DNA from: CG1-02-35-72 sp045046885
Lineage (GTDB): Bacteria; Bacteroidota; Bacteroidia; Flavobacteriales; Flavobacteriaceae
DNA: 64,000 bases
Direction of reading: 5' to 3'
Assembly (NCBI GenBank): GCA_045046885.1
Contig: JASFYX010000043.1
Location: 1-64,000 of the forward strand
In this document: positions 7,885 to 16,531 of the stretch, piece after piece
How the letters are laid out: every line of letters starts with the position of its first letter
Numbering within the stretch: position 1 is the stretch's first letter
Notes under the pieces: model-generated
Told to the model about the DNA's origin: nothing
Database searches by the model: none
What the model saw: only the letters and a program-made list of their open reading frames with translations
Position numbers and translations under genes: made by a program

Positions 7885-9144
7885 TTATTTTTTAACTGAT
7901 GAAAATAATTTTGGTTTAAAGGTAAACATAATCCACGCCCAACTGTTGTTTTCGTCTTTGTCGCCGCCTTTAAGAACTTCCATACTATTTGTAGCAGACA
8001 TATTAGAGTAACCTGCATTAAACATAATATCTTTGGCTACTTTGTAACCTAAAACAAAATCTATTTCTGTTCCTAAATTACTATCCATTAGAGTTGTACC
8101 GTCATAAACATCAGCTGCAGCTGAGAAAAAATGAGGTATTAATTTAGCAGAGAATTTGTCTTTTTTATAAGCTAAAGTTACGTTAATATCGGTTAAACCG
8201 ACAGAATTACCGTGATTGCCAACATAGAAATAATCCATCCATCCATTAAATTTGTGGTTGGTGCCAAATAGGGGTGCGAATGATTTTACATCTGTACTAG
8301 AATCGTTCATGTCTTTACCCGATAGATAATCAATGGCAAGTCCAAAAGAAAAATTGTCTGTGGCTTTATAACCTAAATAGGCCCCAAAATAACCGGCATT
8401 TACATCGGCATTACGAGATTTACCTGATTGGAAATAACCTGCGGCATTCGCATTAAATTTCCCTGATTTATAAACATAACGACCACCAATAGTTTGCATA
8501 TAATCTACAGTTTGATTACTGCCGCTGTCTAAGTATTCAATACCTGTATTTAATAATAATAAACTCAAAGAGCTTTTATTAAATTTATTGTGATACCATG
8601 CATACTGAAAAGCTTTATAACCGGCGGCATTGCTGTATAAGGCATCGTTTAATAATTGGCCATCTGCATTAATGGCAAAACCAAGGTCTAATTTACTGGT
8701 TTTACTAGTTTTAAATTTCACTAAAAAGGCATCGTGGCTACGGGCCTGTTGTGCCCATCCTACATTACCAAAAATACGGTGATCGTCGTAAATAATTTCT
8801 TGACGTCCAAATTTTAAAGAAACTTTATCAGATAAAATGGCTTCTGCCCAAGCTTGGTGAAAAGAAATTTGAGAATCGCCGCTAGATAAAGTGCTTACAT
8901 CACCCCAAACACGTACGTTTTGAAGAACAACGCCTAATCTTAATTTGTCGTTTTTAAAATTAAAGTTTAAACGAGATCTTTGTGAAATAAAATTGGCACC
9001 ATCTACATCTGTGTTAATGAGTGTTTTGTAGCCATGTCTGTTTTCAAAACGAGGCCTGACTTCTGCAGATAAATCGAATTGTTGCGCACTTAATGTTGAT
9101 ACAAAAAGTGTGACTAAAACTGTTAATAAAATTACTTTTTTCAT
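7885..9144 (-). CDS. Alginate-export-family outer membrane beta-barrel porin
   Basis: A 419-residue protein with a signal peptide ending near residue 20 (FVSTLSAQQ) and a repeated alternating beta-strand pattern ending in a WIMFTFKPKLF strand. Segments such as VRPRFENRHGYKT and FKNDKLRLGVVLQNVRVWGD fit the alginate-export (AlgE-like) barrel family. The gene follows the TonB receptor by 24 bp, probably in the same transcript as norCB-nirS. In this setting a role in nitrite or other anion entry is more likely than alginate export, but that is inference. Confidence 0.78.
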   Translation of the reverse strand: MKKVILLTVLVTLFVSTLSAQQFDLSAEVRPRFENRHGYKTLINTDVDGANFISQRSRLNFNFKNDKLRLGVVLQNVRVWGDVSTLSSGDSQISFHQAWAEAILSDKVSLKFGRQEIIYDDHRIFGNVGWAQQARSHDAFLVKFKTSKTSKLDLGFAINADGQLLNDALYSNAAGYKAFQYAWYHNKFNKSSLSLLLLNTGIEYLDSGSNQTVDYMQTIGGRYVYKSGKFNANAAGYFQSGKSRNADVNAGYFGAYLGYKATDNFSFGLAIDYLSGKDMNDSSTDVKSFAPLFGTNHKFNGWMDYFYVGNHGNSVGLTDINVTLAYKKDKFSAKLIPHFFSAAADVYDGTTLMDSNLGTEIDFVLGYKVAKDIMFNAGYSNMSATNSMEVLKGGDKDENNSWAWIMFTFKPKLFSSVKK

Positions 9145-9168
9145 AATGGTTGAATTTATTTAATTGTG

Positions 9169-11175
9169 TTATTTTTTAAAATTTAATGTTGTTTTAAAGA
9201 AGAAAGAGCGCCCCCATAGTTGTAAATCTCTAGAATGGGCTTGACCAACTTCATTTACCGTTTCTATATCTTTAACATTGAGTGCGTTTTTAACACCAAC
9301 GGCAAGTGTTATGTTAGACTTTTTAAATGATTTTGAAAGTGTTGTATTAAGATTATTAAAACTAGCTCTAGTTGTTTTAACAATAGAATTTGTACTACTA
9401 TCTACAAAAAAGCCATCTCTTTTACCCGAAAATTTATTGTAAACATCAATTACTAGATTAATATTTTTTATGCTGTAGTTAATGTTTGCAGATAATTCTG
9501 GAGAGTAAAGAAACGCTTGTGTATTGTAACTTTCGTTAAACTTATTATACCTACCAATTAACGACACCCCTGCTTTTAAAGAAAGCGCTTCGTTGGCTTG
9601 AAAGGAAAAATTTACTTTACCACCTAAAGATTTAAATTTATCTATATTTAGGTAATGTCTTTTAAAATCTACCAATTCGCTTAAAGCGATAAGATTAGAA
9701 ATATCATTATAAAATATTGAAGGTTCTATAGAAAGCACTCTTTTGTTATCTAAATCTTTATTAAAAGTGTAATACAAATTAAAACTGTGCGATTTCTCTA
9801 CATCTAAATCTTCATTCCCCGAAATAATATAAGTAAGCGGTCCTGCACTTATATGAAAGTCTAAAAATAATTCTTTTATAGAAGGGGCTCTAAAACCACG
9901 TGCGTAAGAAAAACGCCATTGATTCTGGTTATTAACCTTTAACTTGACGTTTAAAGCAGGAGAAAATAGCCCTCCATAACTGCTGTTATAAGTATAACGT
10001 GAAGCAGGTTGAACTTCTAAACCTTTTGCTAATTTGTAATTTATGCTACCAAAAAAGGCAAGTGTTTCAATAGATTGCTCCTCGTCTAAAATGCGGCTAC
10101 CAGAAGAGGTCTCTTTGTTGTAATCTGTGCCAATAGCGTAATTAGTTTTGTCAGATAATTTGCTTTTTCCTAACTGTACTTTTAGGCCACCATAATTGTA
10201 CTTAACAATATTATTGATCTTAACATCAGTTGCAGATATAGTTTTAGATTCTGTTACAGGATCTACATTAAACGCATTATGATATCGCTGATAATCTAAA
10301 TAAGAAGCTGTGGCATTAATAAATTTATTATTAAAGACTTTGCCTTGTAAGTTTAAAGAATTGTCAATCCGTCTTGTGTAGTAATCTATATCTTTTATTT
10401 TGCCTCTTCTATCTGGTTCGCCAATAGAAATTAGTTTTTCGTTAGATAAATTACTGTTTAGTCTGAGTGTTAATTTGTCTAATTTTTTACTAAACATAAA
10501 TCCGCCAAAGTGCTGTTCTCTTTCTTCCCAATTTAAATTACGAGGTGAATTGTTTGTAGATAAGCCATTAAAATGGTAGTAACCACCGTTTAGGCGTAAT
10601 GTGTTTTTACCAAATTTATAGCCTAAATTTCCGTTTAAATTTACGGCATCAATACTTTCTAGATAGCTAGATATATTCCCTTTTACATTCTCTTTCTGAC
10701 CTTTTTTTGATATTAAATTAATGATACCACCCATAGCATCAGTACCATAAAAAACAGAAACGGGACCTTCAATTACTTCAACGCGTTCAATAGACGAAAG
10801 GTTAATTTGATTGAGGTCTATTACGCCATTTAAACGGCCAATAACAGGAACACCATCAATAAGAATCTTGACATTTTCTTTAGAAACACCTTGTAATTCT
10901 AAACTGGTTCCGAATACTGAATTTTGTTCAAGATCTAAATCTAGTTCTTGTTGTAAGAGCTCTCTTAAATTATTAGCTGCTTTTTTGTTTATAGTTTTAG
11001 CGCTTAATACGCGAACTTTATAAACGGCATTTTTTTCTGACTGTGGTGCGTATTGTGCCGTAACAATTACTTCTTCTAATTGTTCTACTTTGGTGCTGTC
11101 TTTGATTTGTTTTTGAGCAGATATACTGTTGATATTAAGCAATAGCACACCTAAGGATATTAGTAATGTCCTCAT
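9169..11175 (-). CDS. TonB-dependent outer membrane receptor
   Basis: A 668-residue protein with a signal peptide (cleavage near ISAQ, residue 21), a TonB box-like LEEVIVTAQ, a plug domain (ILIDGVPVIGR to FYGTDAMGGIINLIS) and a 22-strand-type barrel ending in a terminal phenylalanine-rich strand (FFFKTTLNF). It imports a substrate using TonB energy. Its position directly after nirS suggests heme, iron or copper for denitrification enzymes, but the ligand cannot be read from the sequence. A hairpin with a T-run (11190-11222) separates it from nirS and may lower its expression. Confidence 0.88.
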   Translation of the reverse strand: MRTLLISLGVLLLNINSISAQKQIKDSTKVEQLEEVIVTAQYAPQSEKNAVYKVRVLSAKTINKKAANNLRELLQQELDLDLEQNSVFGTSLELQGVSKENVKILIDGVPVIGRLNGVIDLNQINLSSIERVEVIEGPVSVFYGTDAMGGIINLISKKGQKENVKGNISSYLESIDAVNLNGNLGYKFGKNTLRLNGGYYHFNGLSTNNSPRNLNWEEREQHFGGFMFSKKLDKLTLRLNSNLSNEKLISIGEPDRRGKIKDIDYYTRRIDNSLNLQGKVFNNKFINATASYLDYQRYHNAFNVDPVTESKTISATDVKINNIVKYNYGGLKVQLGKSKLSDKTNYAIGTDYNKETSSGSRILDEEQSIETLAFFGSINYKLAKGLEVQPASRYTYNSSYGGLFSPALNVKLKVNNQNQWRFSYARGFRAPSIKELFLDFHISAGPLTYIISGNEDLDVEKSHSFNLYYTFNKDLDNKRVLSIEPSIFYNDISNLIALSELVDFKRHYLNIDKFKSLGGKVNFSFQANEALSLKAGVSLIGRYNKFNESYNTQAFLYSPELSANINYSIKNINLVIDVYNKFSGKRDGFFVDSSTNSIVKTTRASFNNLNTTLSKSFKKSNITLAVGVKNALNVKDIETVNEVGQAHSRDLQLWGRSFFFKTTLNFKK

Positions 11176-11189
11176 TTTTAGTGTAGTTT

Positions 11190-11222
11190 AAAACCATTCG
11201 GCTAGATTTAACAGCCGAATGG
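11190..11222 (-). terminator. Hairpin with T-run between nirS and the TonB receptor
   Basis: Arms CCATTCGGCT (11194-11203) and AGCCGAATGG (11213-11222), with a 9-nt loop, followed on the minus strand by TTTT. The gap of 63 bp shows no separate promoter, so it may be a partial terminator or an mRNA-stability element within the operon. Confidence 0.65.
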
Positions 11223-11238
11223 AATTGAATGTTTTTAT

Positions 11239-12891
11239 TTAGTAAATATCGTGTGTAGTATTGTAAACGTTAAATTTACCCGTTGGGTTTTGTACCCAAT
11301 CTCCTTGAATAATATGCTTAACTTTTAAAGTTTTATCGTTGTAAATTACGATAGCACTTTTTTTGCCCATAAAGTAAGACACCCAAACTTCGTCTCCTTT
11401 TTGGTTGTATTCAAAATGAACAGCGCGACCGTCAACACCTTTTGGCGCTTTTAAAGTTGCAACTAATTTCAATGTATTTGTATCAAACACATCTACAGCT
11501 GAGTTTAATTTAGCATCAGGATTTAAAGTTCTATCAACCCATAAGTGTTTAGATTTTGGATGTGATTTTACAAATAAGGCACCACCACCATTACCAGAAG
11601 CTTTTATTTCTTTAACAACTGTCCATTGTCCTTTACCAGGATTTGTTTTAATAAGTGATAATTTATTTTCTCCTAAATGTGATGTAATCCAAAGATTTCC
11701 TAGTTTGTTTTTGATGTTTGTTCCACGACCAGGATGTGGTTTAATACCAGTTGGAATGATTTTTACCAATTTTTTGTTAGGCACATCAATAACAACTATT
11801 TTATTACTGGCATTTGCAGCGACTAAGAAATAACGTCCAGTAGAATCAAAACCACCATCGTGTAAAAATCTTGCAGTTGGAATTTCGGTAATTTTAGGAT
11901 TTTTAGGATCGGTATAATTAACTATATCAACCATTCCTCTTTCTTTGATATTACAAATCCAAACAGGATCACTATGAGAAGCCACGATTGAAGCGACACG
12001 TGCTTCTTTAATAAACTCTTTATCACCGTCGCAAGCATTACCTGCAGTAGGTGTTACACTTAATGGTTCAAGAGTTTGTGCATCGAATATAACAATATGA
12101 CTTGGGCTATAACCACCAAATACTAGGTATTTATCTTCGTATCCTTTGTATTTTGAAACATCAACAGAACGGGCATCAAAACCACCTTTTACTTCTGCAA
12201 CAATTGAAGGAATTTTAGAATAAGTATCAATCATAGTAATGCGGCCATCTCTACCTACAGAATAAATATAGCGTCCAGAAGCCGATGTTCGTAAAATATG
12301 AACAGCAAAACCTGTTTTTAAAACAACTAATTTCTCTTTAGTATCACCATCAATAATAGCCACTTTTCCAGCATCTCTCATAATAACACCAAAGAAGTTA
12401 TTGATGTTTCTATTGTGTTGTGGTTCTGTTGGTCTGTCTGCTACAGGAATAATTAAATTCCAACTTTTTGTAATTTCAGGTAAACCATATTTTGGAATTG
12501 CAGGAGGGTCAACTTGTAAGAAACGTGTCATTAATTCAATTTCTTCTTCTTGTAAAATACCTCTCCATTCTGGCATGCCAGCTGGCGTGCCATTTTCTAT
12601 AAATACGCGTATTCCTGCGGCTCCTAATAATGTTGTGCCAGGTCTATTATTGCCTTTTGGCGCTTTAGGTAATAAATGTGGCCCTGTAGCTCCTAAACGT
12701 GAAGAACCGTGACACCCTGCGCATCTGTCAAAGAAGATTTGACTGCCTTGAGTCATTTCTGCAGCCGTTAATGTAACGCCATTTTGTGTTACACCAGCTA
12801 CTTCTTTTTTAACTTCTTTTTTGTCATTTTTACAACTAAAGGATACTAGCGCGACACTCAACAGTAGTGTTAACAAACTTGCTTTTTTCAT
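11239..12891 (-). CDS. nirS: Cytochrome cd1 nitrite reductase (lipoprotein form)
   Basis: Reduces nitrite to nitric oxide. The 550-residue protein has an N-terminal cytochrome c domain with heme site C57-AGC-H61 and an eight-bladed heme d1 propeller. The d1 proximal ligand corresponds to His198 (AVHILRTSASGRY). Both active-site histidines are present: His344 (ARFLHDGGFD) and His386 (KPHPGRG). The C-terminal TGKFNVYNTTHD segment is also typical. These features separate NirS from NirN and NirF. A lipobox (VSFSC20) predicts membrane anchoring, unlike the soluble proteobacterial enzyme. No heme d1 synthesis genes are in the window. Confidence 0.93.
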   Translation of the reverse strand: MKKASLLTLLLSVALVSFSCKNDKKEVKKEVAGVTQNGVTLTAAEMTQGSQIFFDRCAGCHGSSRLGATGPHLLPKAPKGNNRPGTTLLGAAGIRVFIENGTPAGMPEWRGILQEEEIELMTRFLQVDPPAIPKYGLPEITKSWNLIIPVADRPTEPQHNRNINNFFGVIMRDAGKVAIIDGDTKEKLVVLKTGFAVHILRTSASGRYIYSVGRDGRITMIDTYSKIPSIVAEVKGGFDARSVDVSKYKGYEDKYLVFGGYSPSHIVIFDAQTLEPLSVTPTAGNACDGDKEFIKEARVASIVASHSDPVWICNIKERGMVDIVNYTDPKNPKITEIPTARFLHDGGFDSTGRYFLVAANASNKIVVIDVPNKKLVKIIPTGIKPHPGRGTNIKNKLGNLWITSHLGENKLSLIKTNPGKGQWTVVKEIKASGNGGGALFVKSHPKSKHLWVDRTLNPDAKLNSAVDVFDTNTLKLVATLKAPKGVDGRAVHFEYNQKGDEVWVSYFMGKKSAIVIYNDKTLKVKHIIQGDWVQNPTGKFNVYNTTHDIY

Positions 12892-12917
12892 TTTTTATTG
12901 AATTGATAGATTTATAA

Positions 12918-14261
12918 TTAATTGTTGTTTTTTACTTCTAAAGCTTCGTCAGAAGGTTGACCATGTCTGATAAATTCATACATGTACATTAATATACCTG
13001 TGGTAAATAGAGAGGCCAGTATTAAAAGCACTACAAAGTGGATGCTGATAAGTTTTTGTACTTCCATAAATTCCATTTTCATAATACGTTCCATATAAAC
13101 TTGTGCAACACCAGCAACACCAAATGAAACAGTCATACCTATCATACCAATATTAGACACCCAGAAAGCTATTCTTCCTGTCGAACTATCTAAGAACTTT
13201 CTACCAGTCATATTTGGTAAAGCATAACTTATTATGGCAAATACTATCATGGCATAAGCACCCCAGAATGCTAAATGTGCATGCATGGCTGTTACTAAAG
13301 TGCCATGGGTGTAAAGATTTGTTTGTGGTAATGTATGTGCAAAACCTAATAGACCAGCCCCTATGAAAGATACAATTGCAGAGCCAATTGTCCACATTAA
13401 GGCAGTTTTATTAGGGTGTTTCTTCTCACCTTTTCTATACATATTTACGGCAAATAAAGCCATTGCTAAGAAAGCTAAAGGTTCTAGAGCAGAGAAAATA
13501 CCACCTACAATTAACCATACTTTATTAACGCCAATGTAATAATAGTGATGCCCCGTACCTAAGATACCAGATAAGAAAGTTAGTCCAACAATAACGTATA
13601 ACCATTTTTCGATTACTTCGCGGTCAACACCAGTTAATTTTATCAATAAGAAAGACAATATACCTCCCATAATTAATTCCCATACACCTTCTACCCATAG
13701 ATGAACAACCCACCAACGAAAGAAAGAATCCATTGTTTGACTGTCAAAATCTATCATACCTGGTAAATAGAGTAGCGCGGCAAATAACAAGCCCATTGAT
13801 AAGACTAAAGCTGTTGTGGTTTTGCGTTTCCCTTTAAATAATGTCAATAAAATAAGACCCATAAATAATAGTACATTAACTACTACTAAATAATCTAAAG
13901 GTCTCGGAATTTCTAAAAATTTACGACCTTCCCAATAGTTTAAGTGAAACCCTATAACTGCGGCAACACCAACCACTGCCAAACTTATTAATTGTACATA
14001 AGCTAGTTTTACACTAACCAACTCTCTTTGAGCTTCTTCTGGAATAATGTAATAAGCGGCACCCATAAAGCCTGATAATAACCAAACTACTAGTAAATTG
14101 GTGTGTACAGCTCTTGCTGTGTTAAAAGGAATAAATTCGTGGAGACCATCAAAGCCTATACGTGCAAAGCCCATTATAAAGCCATAGACAATTTGCAGAA
14201 ATAATAATAATAGTGATAGTGCAAAAAACCAATAGGCTACTTTTTGTGATTTATATTTCAT
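12918..14261 (-). CDS. norB: Nitric oxide reductase catalytic subunit NorB (cytochrome c type)
   Basis: Inner-membrane heme-copper-oxidase-superfamily subunit that reduces NO to N2O at a heme b3/non-heme iron site. The 447-residue protein has 12 hydrophobic helices. It shows low-spin heme ligand His53 (NTARAVHTN), the iron-site motif HLWVEGVWE with its conserved glutamate, the paired histidines in TGHHYYYIG, and MHAHLAFWGAY for heme ligation. It lacks the N-terminal quinol-oxidase extension of qNOR, and a cytochrome c partner is encoded 11 bp upstream, so it is cNOR. Confidence 0.94.
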   Translation of the reverse strand: MKYKSQKVAYWFFALSLLLLFLQIVYGFIMGFARIGFDGLHEFIPFNTARAVHTNLLVVWLLSGFMGAAYYIIPEEAQRELVSVKLAYVQLISLAVVGVAAVIGFHLNYWEGRKFLEIPRPLDYLVVVNVLLFMGLILLTLFKGKRKTTTALVLSMGLLFAALLYLPGMIDFDSQTMDSFFRWWVVHLWVEGVWELIMGGILSFLLIKLTGVDREVIEKWLYVIVGLTFLSGILGTGHHYYYIGVNKVWLIVGGIFSALEPLAFLAMALFAVNMYRKGEKKHPNKTALMWTIGSAIVSFIGAGLLGFAHTLPQTNLYTHGTLVTAMHAHLAFWGAYAMIVFAIISYALPNMTGRKFLDSSTGRIAFWVSNIGMIGMTVSFGVAGVAQVYMERIMKMEFMEVQKLISIHFVVLLILASLFTTGILMYMYEFIRHGQPSDEALEVKNNN

Positions 14262-14272
14262 AATATTATATT

Positions 14273-14710
14273 TTAGTTGTTGTTAGTTTTAGCTAAAGGA
14301 GAAATAACGTGTTCAAAACCGTTTAAATCGATATTGCCTATCCATTTAAAAAAGGCAACTACATCATCTGCGTCAGATGAAGACATTTTGTAGGCTACCA
14401 TTTTTCTACCATTTGGTTGCCAAGGAACAGGAGACATTAAAATGGCTTTTACATAGCCAGCACCTCTGCGCTCAATTACTTTTGTCAATTCTGGCGCATA
14501 ATAAGCGCCTTCACCCAATATTGTATGACAGCCCATACAATTGTTTTTTTCCCAAATTTTCTTACCTCTAATAGCTTGTGCCGTTAGCTCTTTGCGGTTG
14601 GTTTGATCTTGAGCAGCAGAAAGTGAAAAGACAGTTAACCCTATAAAAATAAGAAATGTAACTGCTGTACCACCTAAAAAAAATGCTCTTGCTTGTTTTT
14701 TTGATAACAT
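14273..14710 (-). CDS. norC: Nitric oxide reductase cytochrome c subunit NorC
   Basis: A 145-residue membrane-anchored monoheme cytochrome that passes electrons to NorB. It has one N-terminal transmembrane helix (about residues 9-33), the heme site C58-MGC-H62, and a candidate axial methionine in NGRKMVAYKM. The GEGAYYAPELTKVIERRG segment is typical of NorC. It is the first gene of the norC-norB-nirS unit; the promoter and a CRP/FNR-type dyad lie 59-113 bp upstream. Confidence 0.94.
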   Translation of the reverse strand: MLSKKQARAFFLGGTAVTFLIFIGLTVFSLSAAQDQTNRKELTAQAIRGKKIWEKNNCMGCHTILGEGAYYAPELTKVIERRGAGYVKAILMSPVPWQPNGRKMVAYKMSSSDADDVVAFFKWIGNIDLNGFEHVISPLAKTNNN

Positions 14711-14768
14711 ATTAGTTTGGTTTTAATTAATTATTAAAGAATAAAAGATAAAAATATCTTTTAATAAA

Positions 14769-14823
14769 GCAAAAATAACGCAATAGTCATTCCTAAAAAC
14801 TGATATTTGTCAGTTTTTAGGAA
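14769..14823 (-). promoter_or_regulatory. norC promoter with CRP/FNR-type operator
   Basis: The -7 element reads TATTTTTGC on the minus strand (14777-14769). Upstream lies a 34-bp perfect palindrome (14790-14823) whose core is TGATATTTGTCA (14801-14812). The dyad centre (14806.5) is 36.5 bp from the G of TTTG, which places it near -40.5, the class II activator position. There is no TTG at -33, as expected for an activator-dependent promoter. The palindrome could also act as a hairpin at the end of the upstream protease gene, but no T-run follows it. Confidence 0.72.
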
Positions 14824-14844
14824 AAAAGATAAATTTGTATTAAT

Positions 14845-15285
14845 TTAATGTTTTAAATACAGAACTTTATAATTATAATCTATAATACCCTTATATTTTT
14901 TAAGAATATCTGCCCCAATAATACCATTTATAGGAGTCGTTTTGTGCTCTATTAAAGCTGTATTTATATGTGATAAATCTATAACAACCAAGGTAAGAGG
15001 TGCTATTTTAAAGCGTTTAATTGTCAATGTGTTATTTGAAGCAATTTGAGTTTCGATATTGGTACTACCTGCACCAGCGGCTTTTTTGTCTGTTTCTTCT
15101 AAACTGAGGTTAAATAAATCTATTTCTTCTAATCCTACACAAGAATTAGAGGCACCAGTATCAACAATAAAACGGCCTTTAGTGCCATTAACTTTTGCTT
15201 TAATAACAAAGTGATTGCTAAAGGTTTTCTGAAGTTTAAAAAAAGTATATCCTTTTTCTGTTAAAAAAGATTTTAAAGCGCTCAT
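14845..15285 (-). CDS. Retropepsin-like aspartic protease (clan AA)
   Basis: A 146-residue protein with the single-domain aspartic protease motif FIVDTGAS (catalytic Asp42) and the downstream hydrophobic-hydrophobic-Gly motif INGIIGADILKKY. Such single-lobe proteins act as homodimers. There is no signal peptide or membrane helix, so it is likely cytoplasmic. It begins 2 bp before the pheS stop on the same strand and is probably co-transcribed with it. Substrates are unknown. Confidence 0.82.
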   Translation of the reverse strand: MSALKSFLTEKGYTFFKLQKTFSNHFVIKAKVNGTKGRFIVDTGASNSCVGLEEIDLFNLSLEETDKKAAGAGSTNIETQIASNNTLTIKRFKIAPLTLVVIDLSHINTALIEHKTTPINGIIGADILKKYKGIIDYNYKVLYLKH

Positions 15286-15287
15286 TT

Positions 15288-16307
15288 TTAAAGAACGGCT
15301 TTAAACTGATTTAAAAAGCGCAAATCATTTTCATAAAACATACGGATATCAGGTATTTGATAGAGTAACATAGCTATGCGCTCTATACCCATACCAAAGG
15401 CAAACCCCGAATATTTATCGGCATCAATATTGGCATTTTTTAAGACATTGGGATCAACCATGCCACAGCCCATAATTTCTAACCAACCGGTACCTTTTGT
15501 GATTTTGTAATCGGTTTCGGTTTCTAATCCCCAATAAATATCTACTTCGGCACTAGGCTCTGTAAATGGAAAATAAGAAGGACGTAAGCGTATTTTTGAT
15601 TTGCCAAACATTTCTTTTGTAAAGTAGAGCAGGGTTTGTTTTAAATCGGCAAAAGACACATCGGTATCAACATATAAGCCTTCAACTTGATGGAAAATAC
15701 AATGTGAACGTGCTGAGATATCTTCGTTTCTAAAAACACGTCCTGGAGAAATTGTTCTAATAGGAGGTTTATTGGTTTCCATATGACGCACCTGCACAGA
15801 CGATGTATGTGTACGCAATAAAATATCGGGATTAGTGGTAATAAAAAAAGTGTCTTGCATATCGCGTGCCGGGTGGTATTCGGGCAGATTTAAGGCCGTA
15901 AAATTGTGCCAATCGTCTTCTATTTCGGGACCTTCAGAAATACTAAAACCAATACGGTTAAAAACATCAATAATTTTATTTTTAACGATTGAAATAGGAT
16001 GGTGAGCGCCAATAGAAATAGGTTCGGCTGGCTTGGTTAAATCACCATACACATTTTTTTGTGTTTGAGTGTTTTCTAAAGTTGTTTTAAGGTCGTTGAC
16101 TTTGTTGGTAGCTGTATTTTTCAATACGTTAATAGCCTGTCCAAAAGCCTTTTTTTGTTCGGGAGCCACGGCTTTAAAAGCCGCAAAAAGGTCGTTTAGG
16201 TGTCCTTTTTTTCCCAAAAAAGCAATTCTAAAATGTTCTATTTCGTCAATCTTAGTACTCTTAAAATCATCGACCTCTTTTTGTAACTGTGCTACTTTTT
16301 CTAACAT
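15288..16307 (-). CDS. pheS: Phenylalanine--tRNA ligase alpha subunit
   Basis: Catalytic subunit of the cytoplasmic (alpha-beta)2 enzyme that charges tRNA-Phe. It has 339 residues, with an N-terminal coiled coil (about 1-85) that binds tRNA and class II synthetase motifs: motif 2 around SPGRVFRNEDISARSH and motif 3 around FAFGMGIERIAML. The ATG at 16307 is preferred over an in-frame TTG at 16316. pheT is not adjacent. A TAAATTTGC -7 element lies at 16332-16340. Confidence 0.95.
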   Translation of the reverse strand: MLEKVAQLQKEVDDFKSTKIDEIEHFRIAFLGKKGHLNDLFAAFKAVAPEQKKAFGQAINVLKNTATNKVNDLKTTLENTQTQKNVYGDLTKPAEPISIGAHHPISIVKNKIIDVFNRIGFSISEGPEIEDDWHNFTALNLPEYHPARDMQDTFFITTNPDILLRTHTSSVQVRHMETNKPPIRTISPGRVFRNEDISARSHCIFHQVEGLYVDTDVSFADLKQTLLYFTKEMFGKSKIRLRPSYFPFTEPSAEVDIYWGLETETDYKITKGTGWLEIMGCGMVDPNVLKNANIDADKYSGFAFGMGIERIAMLLYQIPDIRMFYENDLRFLNQFKAVL

Positions 16308-16331
16308 GTCTTTCAAAACCTAAATTAAGCT

Positions 16332-16340
16332 GCAAATTTA
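16332..16340 (-). promoter_or_regulatory. Predicted pheS -7 element
   Basis: TAAATTTGC on the minus strand, 25 bp before the pheS start; no consensus -33 TTG is seen. Confidence 0.55.
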
Positions 16341-16489
16341 CAGTTTTTATCCTATTAATTAAACATAATTTTTTAGCACTGCAGTTTGTTACTTCTTTAT
16401 TCTGTCGAAGCTTAATCTAGATTGATTTATCTCTTAAATTTTTAACAAAAATTTTCACTAAAAACCTTTTAAAAAATTCATAAAAAAGG

Positions 16490-16497
16490 TATCTTTG
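16490..16497 (+). promoter_or_regulatory. Predicted gdhA (first copy) -7 element
   Basis: TATCTTTG, 35 bp before the start of the first glutamate dehydrogenase gene, divergent from the pheS promoter. Confidence 0.55.
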
Positions 16498-16531
16498 TTT
16501 TACATTATTTTAATTTTCACAATCAATTATT

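Noticed and set aside
11239..12891. Possible NirN or NirF instead of NirS
   Set aside because: Both active-site histidines (344, 386), the d1 ligand region and the TGKFNVYNT terminus match NirS; NirF lacks the cytochrome c domain, and the match here is to NirS along its whole length.
14790..14823. Palindrome read as a simple terminator of the protease gene
   Set aside because: No T-run follows it on either strand, the core is AT-rich, and it has the same spacing to a -7 element as four other sites.
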